The position numbers were made by a program, and so were the translations under genes. From Anaerolineaceae bacterium UBA3924 (GTDB lineage Bacteria; Chloroflexota; Anaerolineae; Anaerolineales; Anaerolineaceae): a stretch of 64,000 nt of DNA. This document shows positions 48,418-56,787 of the stretch, one piece after another. The notes below the pieces were generated by a model that saw only the letters and a list, made by a program, of their open reading frames with translations, was not told the origin of the DNA and made no database searches. Every line of letters starts with the position of its first letter. Position 1 is the first letter of the stretch. The DNA lies in assembly GCA_002385985.1 (NCBI GenBank), contig DGEO01000037.1, positions 102,505 through 166,504 of the forward strand. The letters are read 5' to 3'.

Positions 48418-48681
48418 ATGAACGATAACGGTGGCAGTGACGTAGATCGCACTTCCCTGCTGACCACACCGCTTTCGCAGCGCGGAGTGCCGGTCTGGTT
48501 GATCTACTCGCTGGCGATCATCGGCGTGATTTACATTCTGAACCCGACCTTTGGACTTCTCGAGCTAATACCCGACAACCTGCCCCTGTTCGGCAACCTG
48601 GACGAGGGTGCGGCCTTCGCCATGATCTGGTATGGCCTGCTGGAGCTGCTCCACGGGTCCGGCCTAGGACGGAAACCGTGA
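48418..48681 (+). CDS. DUF1232-like small membrane protein
   Basis: An 87-residue protein with two hydrophobic segments: LIYSLAIIGVIYILNPTFGL and, after ELIPDNLPLFGNLDEGAAFA, MIWYGLLELL. The LIPDNLPLFGNLDE segment matches the DUF1232 (YkvA-like) signature, a family of unknown function. AAAGGA precedes ATG 48418. The stop overlaps the GTG start of yjjX (GTGA), so the two are coupled. Confidence 0.75.
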   Translation: MNDNGGSDVDRTSLLTTPLSQRGVPVWLIYSLAIIGVIYILNPTFGLLELIPDNLPLFGNLDEGAAFAMIWYGLLELLHGSGLGRKP

Positions 48682-49241
48682 TCGTTCGCATCGCCGTGGC
48701 CTCCAACAACCCGGTCAAAGCGGCGGCGGTCCAGCAGGGTTTTGAGCGCATGTTCCCCGGCATCCAGCTCACCATCCAGCCGGTTTCGGTGCCTTCGGGC
48801 GTATCCGCCCAGCCCATGTCACACCGGGAAACCCTGACCGGAGCACGCAATCGGGTAAACAATGCCGCCGCCCGGGTTCCCGACGCCGATTACTGGGTGG
48901 GGCTGGAAGGCGGCGTTGAAGAAGTCTCACCGGGAAATCTGATTTCCTTCGCCTGGGTGGTGGTCCGCTCACCGGAGCGGTACGGGCAGGCCTGCTCGGC
49001 GGCTTTCTACCTGCCGCCAGAAGTTGCCAGGCTTGTTCTTTCCGGGATGGAACTGGGCGAGGCCGACGACATTGTCTTCAGCCGGGTGAACTCCAAGCAG
49101 GAAAACGGCGCAGTCGGCCTGCTGACCGGGAACGCCATGGACCGGGCGGAGCTGTACGCCCAGGCGGTGATGCTGGCTTTGATCCCCTTCAAGAACCCAC
49201 AGCTGTTCCCGGGCGAAATCCTCTCCTCCGGCCCGGAATAA
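48678..49241 (+). CDS. yjjX: Inosine/xanthosine triphosphatase YjjX-like
   Basis: House-cleaning NTPase removing non-canonical purine nucleotides (ITP/XTP). The 187-residue protein opens with IAVASNNPVKAAAVQQGFER, has SVPSGVSAQPMSHRETLTGA, the metal/substrate loop WVGLEGGVEE, and GAVGLLTGNAMDRAELYAQA near the end, as in E. coli YjjX. GTG 48678 overlaps the previous stop; no independent ribosome site is seen, so it relies on coupling. Confidence 0.9.
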   Translation: MIVRIAVASNNPVKAAAVQQGFERMFPGIQLTIQPVSVPSGVSAQPMSHRETLTGARNRVNNAAARVPDADYWVGLEGGVEEVSPGNLISFAWVVVRSPERYGQACSAAFYLPPEVARLVLSGMELGEADDIVFSRVNSKQENGAVGLLTGNAMDRAELYAQAVMLALIPFKNPQLFPGEILSSGPE

Positions 49242-49299
49242 ACCGGCTGAAGGCTTGCATATCCCCCAATAAATCAAAGAAAGGTGATTATCCGTCATT

Positions 49300-50106
49300 A
49301 TGAGCGCGAAAACAGCGGTCATCACGGGCAGCACCCGCGGAATTGGCGCCGGCATGGCGAAGGCTTTCCTCGAGCGCGGCTGGAACGTGGTCATCAACGG
49401 GCGCAGCGCCGCCTCTGTGGAGCAGGCTGCCGCTTCCCTATCCACTGTAAACCCGGACGCGGTCGTCCTCGGCGTTCCCGGCGACGTATCTGACTATGCG
49501 CAGGTGGAAAACCTGTGGGCGCAGGCCGCAGGCCGGTTCGGCAAAGTGGACCTGTGGATCAACAACGCCGGCCTCTCCCATGCCCCCACCCCCTTCTGGG
49601 AGATGCCGCCTGAACAGATGGAGACCATCGTGCGGGCCAACATCACCGGAACGATGTACGGAACCCGCGTGGCCATCCGCGGCATGCTCGCTCAGGGCGG
49701 CGGCGCGCTGTACAACATGGAAGGCCTGGGCAGCAGCGGCCGGCAGCGGGTCTCCGGGCTGTCCATTTACGCCAGCACCAAGGCCGCACTGCGCTTCTTC
49801 GACCAGGCCATCGCACAGGAACTGGCCGGGACACCGGTCCTGTTCGGCACGCTTTCTCCGGGCATGGTGCTGACCGACATGCTGCTCAATCGCCAGGTGC
49901 AGGAAGGCCCCGACTGGGAGCGCACCAAACGGGTGTTCAACATCCTGGCCGACCGCACCGAGACCGTGGCCCCCTGGCTGGTGGAGCAGATGATAGCCAA
50001 CCGCGAGCACGGCAGGCGCATCCGCTGGCTGACCGGCTCCAAAATCGCCTGGCGCTTCCTCAGCTCACCTTTTGTCAAAAGGGATCTGTTTACCGACCTT
50101 CCCTGA
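49300..50106 (+). CDS. Short-chain dehydrogenase/reductase
   Basis: A 268-residue classical SDR. The cofactor loop TGSTRGIGAGMAKAF lies at residues 9-23 with an Arg in NGRSAASVE suggesting NADP preference, NNAGLSHAP, and the catalytic Tyr-x3-Lys in SIYASTKAALRFF near residue 160, with the Ser in GLGSSGRQRVSG. Substrate unknown. AAAGGTG lies 12 nt before ATG 49300, a long spacing. Single gene. Confidence 0.88.
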   Translation: MSAKTAVITGSTRGIGAGMAKAFLERGWNVVINGRSAASVEQAAASLSTVNPDAVVLGVPGDVSDYAQVENLWAQAAGRFGKVDLWINNAGLSHAPTPFWEMPPEQMETIVRANITGTMYGTRVAIRGMLAQGGGALYNMEGLGSSGRQRVSGLSIYASTKAALRFFDQAIAQELAGTPVLFGTLSPGMVLTDMLLNRQVQEGPDWERTKRVFNILADRTETVAPWLVEQMIANREHGRRIRWLTGSKIAWRFLSSPFVKRDLFTDLP

Positions 50107-50188
50107 TCCTCCCGCAGGCATTCTTTCCTCCTTACCTGTGCCCGATTCGCCGGTTTCCTCCGGGATTTTAATATCGGCCCTCCTGCGG

Positions 50189-50216
50189 TGAAACCAAATC
50201 CGGTCCCTTTCGTATA
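50189..50216 (+). promoter_or_regulatory. Sigma-W-type (ECF) promoter
   Basis: TGAAAC (50189-50194), exactly 16-nt spacer, CGTATA (50211-50216): matches the Bacillus sigma-W type consensus (TGAAAC-N16-CGTA). It drives the operon that encodes an ECF sigma factor, implying autoregulation. It also shows that the in-frame ATG at 50216 cannot be the start codon. Confidence 0.8.
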
Positions 50217-50245
50217 TGGTTGTAACGAACGAAAAGGAGTTGTCC

Positions 50246-50824
50246 TTGAGCAGCATGGAAGCGGATCTGGTCCGCAGGGCGCAGGATGGAGACGATGAAG
50301 CATTCGCCGGTCTGGTAGATCTTTACCAGCGCCCGGTGTACAACCTGTGCTACCGCATGTTGGGGGGAAGCGAGCAGGCCGCGGAGGACGCCGCCCAGGA
50401 GACCTTCTGGCGGGCCTACCAGGCCATCCGGCGCTACGATCCGCAGCGCTCCTTCGCCACCTGGATACTCTCCATCGCCGCCCACTACTGCATCGACCAG
50501 CAGCGCAAACGCCGTCTCCCGCTGGCCGACCTGGACGAGGTGCTTGAGGAAACCGCGCCCGATCCCCACATCCCCAACCCCGAGCACACCGTGGCGCAGA
50601 CCGAGCAGCAGCGCGCGCTCCATGCACTCCTGAACACGCTGGGACCACAGGATAAGGCCGCCGTCATCCTGCGTTACTGGTACGACTATTCGGAGCAGGA
50701 GATCGCAAACAGCCTCAACCTGTCGGTCAGCGCGGTGAAAAGCCGGCTGCACCGCGCCCGCCTCAAACTCGCCGAACAATGGTCGGCAGCTGAGCAGAAA
50801 CACGCGGCCGTAGAAAGGATCTGA
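50246..50824 (+). CDS. ECF RNA polymerase sigma factor
   Basis: A 192-residue group IV sigma factor with region 2 (DDEAFAGLVDLYQRPVYNLC, DAAQETFWRAYQAIRRYDPQ, RSFATWILSIAAHYCIDQQR) and region 4 (LGPQDKAAVILRYWYDYSEQ, EIANSLNLSVSAVKSRLHRA), joined by a short linker. Start TTG 50246 is chosen because AAGGAG lies 6 nt upstream; ATG 50255 is 15 nt away and ATG 50216 overlaps the promoter. First gene of a four-gene operon; the product should recognise the promoter at 50189-50216 and direct transcription of envelope genes. Confidence 0.93.
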   Translation: MSSMEADLVRRAQDGDDEAFAGLVDLYQRPVYNLCYRMLGGSEQAAEDAAQETFWRAYQAIRRYDPQRSFATWILSIAAHYCIDQQRKRRLPLADLDEVLEETAPDPHIPNPEHTVAQTEQQRALHALLNTLGPQDKAAVILRYWYDYSEQEIANSLNLSVSAVKSRLHRARLKLAEQWSAAEQKHAAVERI

Positions 50825-50825
50825 G

Positions 50826-51362
50826 ATGAGTCACCAGCCCTATGAAACCTGGATCTTCGATCCACCCGAACCCGGCTCGGAGAAGGATGGGGAACTGCAG
50901 GCCCACCTGAATGACTGCACGGATTGCGCCAGCCTCTACCATTCCTGGGTGGGCGTGCAGTCCCTCATCCGCCAGGAGGTGGAAGTCTCACCCCCGGCCG
51001 GGTTCACTAAACGCTGGATGGAGGACCTGCCAGCCCGCAAGGCCCGCCAGCGCAGGCGGCAGATTCGCCGGGCGCTGCTCTGGCTGGGCGGAAGCATCTT
51101 CCTCCTCTCCCTGGCCTTGCTGGCCTACTATTTCGCAACGATGACCCCGGCCGACATTTCCAAGGCTGTGGTCAAGTTCTTTGTCAATACGGGGCAGACC
51201 CTGACCGGAATCCGCATCATCTTCGAATGGATCCTGCGGGTGACGCCGCCCGCTGTGGCCGCAGGCGTGAGCGCGCTGCTGGCCGGCTGGGTGCTGCTGC
51301 TGATCTTCACCTGGGCTGTCACCGTTCACCGCCTGACCCGTAAAGGAGTAGTAACCTCATGA
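50826..51362 (+). CDS. Membrane anti-sigma factor with zinc-finger (ZAS-like) domain
   Basis: A 178-residue protein one base behind the sigma gene. The N-terminal ELQAHLNDCTDCASLYHSWV has the H-x3-C-x2-C pattern of zinc-binding anti-sigma domains. Two membrane segments follow (LLWLGGSIFLLSLALLAYYF near 80-100 and VSALLAGWVLLLIFTWAVTV near 148-168). It should hold the ECF sigma factor at the membrane until a signal arrives. The stop overlaps the next start (ATGA). Confidence 0.88.
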   Translation: MSHQPYETWIFDPPEPGSEKDGELQAHLNDCTDCASLYHSWVGVQSLIRQEVEVSPPAGFTKRWMEDLPARKARQRRRQIRRALLWLGGSIFLLSLALLAYYFATMTPADISKAVVKFFVNTGQTLTGIRIIFEWILRVTPPAVAAGVSALLAGWVLLLIFTWAVTVHRLTRKGVVTS

Positions 51363-52456
51363 ACCGTAAGTATCTTCTTCTCACACTCGTCCTGCTGCTG
51401 GCAGGGCTCCTGCTTCTGCCCGGGGTGGTGAGCGCACAGACACCGACGCCCGGCAGAACCTACAACGATGACCGCCTGGTCATCGGAGATACCTTCCGGC
51501 TGAACAACGGCGACACCCTGAACGGCGACCTGACCATCATCGGCGGGCAGGTCACGCTGTCGGAAGGCTCGCTGGTTAACGGTGATGTGGCCATCATGGG
51601 CGGCGTGCTGGCCGCCGATGGCACCATCGACGGGGACCTGACCGCCCTGGGCGGGGCCGTCTCCCTGGGTGACAACTTCGTCCTCACCGGCCAGCTGAAC
51701 CAGGCGGGCAGCACCATCGACCGCGCGCCCGGTGCGGTAATTCAGGGCGGCGTGCGAGAATCCGTCGAGCCGGATGATTTCTTCTTCGACTTCGGCGACT
51801 TCGAGTTCAGGAACTCGTTCGAACCGCTCCGGCCCTTCCGCGCGGTCACCGGCGTGCTCACCCGCTTCGTGCAGACCCTGGCCATGGCCGTGCTCGCCCT
51901 GCTGGTGGTCCTGATCCTGCCGAAGCCGTCCACGCGCGTCGCGGACACGCTGGCTGCCGAGCCGGCCCAGTCCGCCGGGATTGGTCTGCTGACCATCATC
52001 GTGGTGCCCTTCGTGATCGTGATCCTGGCGCTGCTGATGATCACCATCATCCTGATCCCGGTCTCGCTGGTCGGCATCCTGGCTATCGCCGCCGCCTTCT
52101 TCTACGGCTGGATTATCGTGGGGTATGAGATCGGCCGCCGCCTGGAGAGCGCCATCAACCAGAACTGGGCCGAACCGGTCGCCGCCGGAATCGGCACATT
52201 GATCCTGGGGCTGGCAACATTCTTGCTCTCCTTTGTCTTCTGTCTGGATGTGGTCGTGACGACCCTGGTGGCCGCGACCGGTGTGGGCGCCCTGATTCTG
52301 GGACGCTTCGGTTTCCCGCCGCCGAGCGCCACGCCCCCGGCGTCTGGCTGGCAGTCCCCTGCCCCTGCGCCGCTGACCCCGGCCTCGCCGGCGCCGCCCA
52401 CTCCGGAGCCGCCTGCCGCTCCAGACGAACCCCAGGGCCCGCCGCCTGCGTACTAG
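51359..52456 (+). CDS. Bactofilin-like beta-helix membrane protein
   Basis: A 365-residue exported protein. Signal peptide (LLLTLVLLLAGLLLLPGVVS) is followed by a short right-handed beta-helix of repeating GD-rich turns (LNGDLTIIGGQVTLSEGSLV, NGDVAIMGGVLAADGTIDGD, LTALGGAVSLGDNFVLTGQL), as in bactofilin/polymer-forming domains. Then come four or five membrane segments (residues about 170-325) and a Pro/Ala-rich tail. The combination of an external bactofilin-like domain with a multi-pass membrane part is seen in some ECF-linked proteins; its function is not known. It may be the signal sensor or an envelope effector of the sigma system. Confidence 0.72.
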   Translation: MNRKYLLLTLVLLLAGLLLLPGVVSAQTPTPGRTYNDDRLVIGDTFRLNNGDTLNGDLTIIGGQVTLSEGSLVNGDVAIMGGVLAADGTIDGDLTALGGAVSLGDNFVLTGQLNQAGSTIDRAPGAVIQGGVRESVEPDDFFFDFGDFEFRNSFEPLRPFRAVTGVLTRFVQTLAMAVLALLVVLILPKPSTRVADTLAAEPAQSAGIGLLTIIVVPFVIVILALLMITIILIPVSLVGILAIAAAFFYGWIIVGYEIGRRLESAINQNWAEPVAAGIGTLILGLATFLLSFVFCLDVVVTTLVAATGVGALILGRFGFPPPSATPPASGWQSPAPAPLTPASPAPPTPEPPAAPDEPQGPPPAY

Positions 52457-52470
52457 CCTTCCTCACCCTG

Positions 52471-52501
52471 CAGAGGCGGCTGGCTCTGTCAGCCGCCTCT
52501 G
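52471..52501 (+). terminator. Hairpin between ECF operon genes three and four
   Basis: Perfect 12-bp stem CAGAGGCGGCTG (52471-52482) / CAGCCGCCTCTG (52490-52501), loop of 7 nt, followed by TCTATT. The T-tail is weak, so it may only attenuate or stabilise the mRNA. Confidence 0.55.
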
Positions 52502-52520
52502 TCTATTGTGAAGGATGACC

Positions 52521-53369
52521 ATGAAACGCTGGATTCCCCTGCTGCTGATCCTCCTCCTGCCTGCCAGTCTCTCGCTGGCCTGTTCAACCAGCCTGTCGAT
52601 CCCGCGCATCGAGACCGGCGAGCTGCAGGTCTTCACCATTCAGGAGCCGGCCAGCACCCAGGGTGTGACCCTGGTGGAGATCCAGATGGGCTCAGGCCAG
52701 CTCGACATTGCCGCCGGCGGGCTGGGCCTGCTGGAGGGAGAAATCCGTTACAACGTGCCTGACTGGGCGCCGGAGCTAAGCCACTTTTCGGACCATCTGA
52801 CGCTCCGCCAGGAGCGCACCCAGGCCGGCATCCCTGAAAACATCGTCACCAACGACTGGGACCTGCGCATCGGTCCCTGGCCGGTGGATCTGCGCATCGA
52901 AGCCGGCGCTTACCGGGGTGAGCTGAACCTGACCGGCCTGCAGCTGGCCAATCTGGAGATCTCTGACGGAACCGGCGACGCCCGGGTAGTCTTCGAAGCC
53001 CCCAATCCCCTTACGATGGACCACCTGCGCTACGAGACCGGCGCATCACAGGTGCGCATGACCGGGCTGGGGTACGCCAACTTCGACGACATGACCTTCA
53101 GCGGCAGAGCCGGCAACTACTCGCTGGACTTCTCCGGCCCGCTGCAGCGCGACGCCCGGGTTGTCATCTCCGCCGGGTTCAGCAACCTGACCCTGATCTT
53201 CCCGGAAAACCTCCCCGTGCGGGTGGAAGTGGCTGGCCTGCTGAACAACGTCTCCGTCAGCGGCCGCTGGCTGGTGGAAAACGGCGTTTACACCCGCTCC
53301 GGCGACGGGCCGGTGCTGGAAGTGGAAGTGAATATGAGCCTGGGGAACCTGAACCTGAACGTGGAGTGA
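52521..53369 (+). CDS. Toastrack-like adhesin-fold lipoprotein
   Basis: A 282-residue lipoprotein: signal peptide LLLILLLPASLSLAC with lipobox ending at Cys, then a domain rich in beta strands (VEIQMGSGQLDIAAGGLGLL, VDLRIEAGAYRGELNLTGLQ, VRMTGLGYANFDDMTFSGRA, LTLIFPENLPVRVEVAGLLN). The strand repeats and the pattern G-x-G-x-L-x-I resemble the DUF4097/DUF2154 toastrack fold of LiaF/LiaI-type envelope stress proteins. ATG 52521 has AAGGA at 5 nt; ATG 52515 is too close to that site. Convergent with nadD. It is probably part of the ECF regulon. Confidence 0.72.
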   Translation: MKRWIPLLLILLLPASLSLACSTSLSIPRIETGELQVFTIQEPASTQGVTLVEIQMGSGQLDIAAGGLGLLEGEIRYNVPDWAPELSHFSDHLTLRQERTQAGIPENIVTNDWDLRIGPWPVDLRIEAGAYRGELNLTGLQLANLEISDGTGDARVVFEAPNPLTMDHLRYETGASQVRMTGLGYANFDDMTFSGRAGNYSLDFSGPLQRDARVVISAGFSNLTLIFPENLPVRVEVAGLLNNVSVSGRWLVENGVYTRSGDGPVLEVEVNMSLGNLNLNVE

Positions 53370-53396
53370 GCTGCCAGGCACGGCAGCCGGACGGGA

Positions 53397-54020
53397 TTAC
53401 TCAGTTTCCTGTGTTTTGGTTTCCCGCTGATACAGGCCGTATTTCTGAATCAGCTCGTACACCGCCTGGGGCAGGAAATAACGGTAAGGACGGTTTTCGT
53501 AAGCCCGGGAGCGGATCAGCGTGGAGGAAATTTCCAGCAGCGGGGTCTGCACAAAGATCACCTTGCGGTTGATGCCCGGGAACAGGCGGTTCAGGCTGAC
53601 CATGTCCACCAGGTCCCCCGGACGGCGCATCACCCCGATGCCGGTCAGCATCGCGATCAGCTCGGCGGGCTGGTACCAGTGCGGCAGATCTCGAAGCGAA
53701 TCCCCTCCCATGATGTAGAACAACTCGGCATCCGGGTACTGGCGAGTGAGCAGGCGCACCGTATCCACCGCGTAATGCGGCCCAGGACGGTCGATTTCGA
53801 CCAGGGATAACTCAAACATCGGGTTGCGCCGAATCGCGGCCTGTAGAAGCTCCAGACGCACGTCCAGCGGGCTTACCGGGCGGTCTGTCTTGTGCGGAGG
53901 GTCCGGCGTGAGCACCCACAGCAGCCGGTCCAGGCTAAGCTGGTCGCAGGTCTCCGACGCCAGAATGAGATGGGCAATGTGAGGGGGGTCAAAGGTGCCG
54001 CCGAATATGCCTATGCGCAT
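53397..54020 (-). CDS. nadD: Nicotinate-nucleotide adenylyltransferase
   Basis: Transfers AMP from ATP to nicotinate mononucleotide in NAD synthesis. The 207-residue protein has the nucleotidyltransferase motif GIFGGTFDPPHIAHL at residues 4-18, TPDPPHKTDRPVSP, MGGDSLRDLPHWYQP, and the C-terminal ISSTLIRSRA with the ISST/R signature. Last gene of the argS-cpgS-obgE-nadD run on the minus strand, 12 nt behind obgE, a common pairing in bacteria. Confidence 0.95.
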   Translation of the reverse strand: MRIGIFGGTFDPPHIAHLILASETCDQLSLDRLLWVLTPDPPHKTDRPVSPLDVRLELLQAAIRRNPMFELSLVEIDRPGPHYAVDTVRLLTRQYPDAELFYIMGGDSLRDLPHWYQPAELIAMLTGIGVMRRPGDLVDMVSLNRLFPGINRKVIFVQTPLLEISSTLIRSRAYENRPYRYFLPQAVYELIQKYGLYQRETKTQETE

Positions 54021-54032
54021 CGTTTTGCCTGT

Positions 54033-55298
54033 CTACTCCTGCCACTCCAGTTCAAAGTCGCCGATTCGTACGTAATCCCCGTCTTCCACTCCGGCCTGGC
54101 GCAGGGCCTCGTCAATACCCAGAGTCTCCATGATCCGCTGGAAGCGGCGCACCGAGCCGGAGTGCTCCCAGTAGGTCATCGCGGCGGCGCGCTCAATCGA
54201 AATTCCGGACACCCGCCAGGTGCCGTCCGGGTCCCGGGAGATGCTGAACTGGCGCGGGTCTTCGCTTGGCCGGTACACGGGCACCTTCTCCGCCACCTCC
54301 GGTTCGGGCGCGGTCTGCAGCGCCTGGTAGGCGCGCCACAGCAGTTGATCCAGGTTGATGTGCGCCGCGCTGGAGATGGCCAGCGGCTCCTCGATTCCCC
54401 GGGCTTCCAGCTGCTTCTTGATTTCCGGCCAGCGCTCCTGCACGTCGGGCAAGTCCATTTTGGTGAAGGCCACCACCTGCGGTTTATCTGCCAGGGCGGT
54501 GTCAAACAGGGCCAGCTCGCTGTTGATCTGGCTGTACTCCCCCACCGGGTCGTCCGAGAGGCCGTCCAGCAGATGGATCAGCACCCGGGTGCGCTGAATG
54601 TGGCGCAGGAAGGAATCCCCCAGCCCGACACCCATGTGCGCGCCCTCGATCAGGCCGGGAATGTCCGCCAGCACCAGCGTGGTGTCCGGATCCAGCTCTG
54701 CCACGCCCAGGTTCGGCTCCAGCGTGGTGAAGGGATAATCGGCGATCTTTGGTTTGGCGTTGGTGACGGCCGCCAGCAGGCTGGATTTCCCCGCGTTCGG
54801 CACGCCGACAATGCCCACGTCGGCAATCAGCTTGAGCTCCAGCCGCAGCCGGCGTTCCTCGGCCGGCTCGCCTTTTTCAGCCGTGCGCGGCACCTGGTGG
54901 CGGGCGGTGGCGAAGTGCTGGTTTCCACGGCCGCCGCGGCCGCCTTTGGCGACCAGCAGCTGCTGGCCAGGCTCCACCAGGTCAGCCATCAGTTCACCGC
55001 TGTCCTCGTCGTAGACCAGCGTTCCCGGGGGCACCCGCACCACCAGGTCGGGGGCCGAGCGGCCGGTCATGTTGTTGGGGCCGCCGTTCTTTCCGTCCTC
55101 GGCGATGTAGCGGCTCTGGTAGCGGAACGGGGTCAGGTTGTTCATTTTCGGATCGACCTGCAGGATCACGTCCCCGCCGCGGCCGCCGTCACCCCCGTCC
55201 GGGCCGCCGCGCGGAACATACTTCTCCCGGTGAAAATGAACCATCCCGTCTCCGCCCTTGCCGGAGCGCACGTATATGCTGACTTCATCCACAAACAT
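54033..55298 (-). CDS. obgE: GTPase Obg/CgtA
   Basis: Ribosome-associated essential GTPase. The 421-residue protein has the glycine-rich OBG fold (GRGGDVILQVDPKMNNLTPF, VAKGGRGGRGNQHFATAR), the G domain (GVPNAGKSSLLAAVTNAKPK, ADIPGLIEG, TKMD and SSAA-type motifs), and a C-terminal OCT domain after about residue 340 (VSGISIERAAAMTYWEHSGS), ending in an acidic FELEWQE. GTGAGAG lies before ATG 55298. Confidence 0.95.
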   Translation of the reverse strand: MFVDEVSIYVRSGKGGDGMVHFHREKYVPRGGPDGGDGGRGGDVILQVDPKMNNLTPFRYQSRYIAEDGKNGGPNNMTGRSAPDLVVRVPPGTLVYDEDSGELMADLVEPGQQLLVAKGGRGGRGNQHFATARHQVPRTAEKGEPAEERRLRLELKLIADVGIVGVPNAGKSSLLAAVTNAKPKIADYPFTTLEPNLGVAELDPDTTLVLADIPGLIEGAHMGVGLGDSFLRHIQRTRVLIHLLDGLSDDPVGEYSQINSELALFDTALADKPQVVAFTKMDLPDVQERWPEIKKQLEARGIEEPLAISSAAHINLDQLLWRAYQALQTAPEPEVAEKVPVYRPSEDPRQFSISRDPDGTWRVSGISIERAAAMTYWEHSGSVRRFQRIMETLGIDEALRQAGVEDGDYVRIGDFELEWQE

Positions 55299-55380
55299 AA
55301 GCTCTCACTAATCCGTACCGCCCCCGGGGCGCCTTCTGTTGGAATTCTGTTTATATTCTAACCACTTTTTTAAGCACAGA

Positions 55381-55405
55381 GGGAACAGGCGGCTGGCCTG
55401 TTCCC
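55381..55405 (-). terminator. Hairpin between cpgS-like gene and obgE
   Basis: GGGAACAGGC (55381-55390) / GCCTGTTCCC (55396-55405), a 10-bp perfect stem with a 5-nt loop, just after the stop of the cpgS-like gene. On the minus strand it is followed by TCTGTGCTTA, only weakly T-rich, so termination may be partial. Confidence 0.55.
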
Positions 55406-55429
55406 TCGAAATACCATCGAAAACCAGGC

Positions 55430-56752
55430 TTATTTCTTCGGCCCGAACTTTTTGGTGAGGATCTCTTCCAGCGTCGGCTGGCCGATCTCCTGCAGCTCGT
55501 AGCGCACGCGCTGCATGGGCTTGTTGACCTTGATCACGCGGGTCAGATCGATGGGCGTGCCCGACACGACCAGGTCCACATCCGCGCGGTTGATGGTCGC
55601 TTCCAGATCGCGCATCTGCTGCTCGCCGTAGCCCATCGCCGGCAGAATCTGGCCGGTGGTGGGGTACTTTTCGTAGGTGGTGATGATGGAACCGACGGCG
55701 AACGGCCGCGGGTCGACGATTTCGGCAGCGCCGAAGCGGCGGGCTGCCACCCAGCCGGCGCCGTAGGCCATCTCGCCGTGGGTCAGGGTCGGGCCGTCCT
55801 CGATGACCAGTACGCGCTTGCCGCGGATCTCATCCGGGTTGTCCACGAACAGCGGCGAAGCGCCTTCGATGATCAACGCGTTCGGGTTCAGCGCCTGGAT
55901 GTTGCTGCGCACAGCCATCACGTTCTCCGGAGCAGCGGTGTCCACCTTGTTGATCACGAACACGTCGGCGTGGCGCACGTTGGTCTCGCCCGGGTAGTAG
56001 CGGCTCTCATGGCCCGGCCGGTGCGGGTCGACCACGGTGATGGCCAGGTCTTCCTTGTAGAAGGAGAAGTCGTTGTTCCCGCCGTCCCAGAGCACAATGT
56101 CCACTTCCTGCTCGGCCTGGCGCAGGATCTTCTCGTAATCCACGCCCGCGTACACGATCACACCGGCATCCAGGTGCGGTTCGTATTCCTCGCGCTCCTC
56201 GATGGTGCACTCGTGCCTGTCCAGGTCGGAGTAATCGCTGAAGCGCTGAACTTCCTGCTTCACCAGGTCACCGTAAGGCATGGGGTGGCGCACAGCGGCC
56301 ACGCGGTAACCCAGGTTAATGAGGATCTTCGCCACGCGGCGGGTGGTCTGGCTCTTGCCCGAGCCAGTGCGTACGGCGCACACGGAAACGACGGGCTTGC
56401 TGGATTTCAGCTGGGTGGCATCCAGGCCCATCAGGCGGAAATCCGCGCCCAGCGCGTTCACCAGCGCCGCCTTGTGCATCACGTACTCGTACGGTACGTC
56501 GCTGTAGGCAAACACAACTTGCTGGACCTTGAGTTCCTTGATCAGCTTCTCCAGGTCGCTCTCAGGATAGATCTGGATCCCGTTCGGGTACAGCTCTCCG
56601 GCCAGTTCCGGCGGGTAGCAGCGCCCCTCGATATTGGGGATCTGAGTCGCCGTGAAGGCAACTACTTCATAATCCCGATTGCCACGGAAAAAGACATTGA
56701 AATTGTGGAAGTCGCGCCCCGCAGCTCCCATAATCAGGGTTCGAATAGACAT
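55430..56752 (-). CDS. Cyclic 2,3-diphosphoglycerate synthetase-like GTPase
   Basis: A 440-residue protein of the cPGS/COG2403 family. N-terminal Rossmann-like part (TLIMGAAGRDFHNFNVFFRG, VVFAYSDVPYEYVM), P-loop CAVRTGSGKSQTTRRVAKIL near residues 128-147, IVLWDGGNNDFSFYK, DVFVINKVDTA, and GMAYG-like ending. In methanogens the family closes 2,3-diphosphoglycerate into a cyclic thermoprotectant; in bacteria the activity is less tested. AAGGAG precedes ATG 56752. It lies 35 nt behind argS on the minus strand. Confidence 0.82.
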   Translation of the reverse strand: MSIRTLIMGAAGRDFHNFNVFFRGNRDYEVVAFTATQIPNIEGRCYPPELAGELYPNGIQIYPESDLEKLIKELKVQQVVFAYSDVPYEYVMHKAALVNALGADFRLMGLDATQLKSSKPVVSVCAVRTGSGKSQTTRRVAKILINLGYRVAAVRHPMPYGDLVKQEVQRFSDYSDLDRHECTIEEREEYEPHLDAGVIVYAGVDYEKILRQAEQEVDIVLWDGGNNDFSFYKEDLAITVVDPHRPGHESRYYPGETNVRHADVFVINKVDTAAPENVMAVRSNIQALNPNALIIEGASPLFVDNPDEIRGKRVLVIEDGPTLTHGEMAYGAGWVAARRFGAAEIVDPRPFAVGSIITTYEKYPTTGQILPAMGYGEQQMRDLEATINRADVDLVVSGTPIDLTRVIKVNKPMQRVRYELQEIGQPTLEEILTKKFGPKK

Positions 56753-56787
56753 GAACTACTCTCCTTTGCATAAGAATGGTTTTTGGT

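Noticed and set aside
50216..50245. ATG 50216 as start of the ECF sigma factor
   Set aside because: The codon overlaps the CGTATA -10 element; TTG 50246 has AAGGAG at 6 nt.
52471..52501. End of the ECF operon before the toastrack-like gene
   Set aside because: The hairpin is strong but lacks a proper T-run, so I do not treat it as proof that the last gene is a separate unit.
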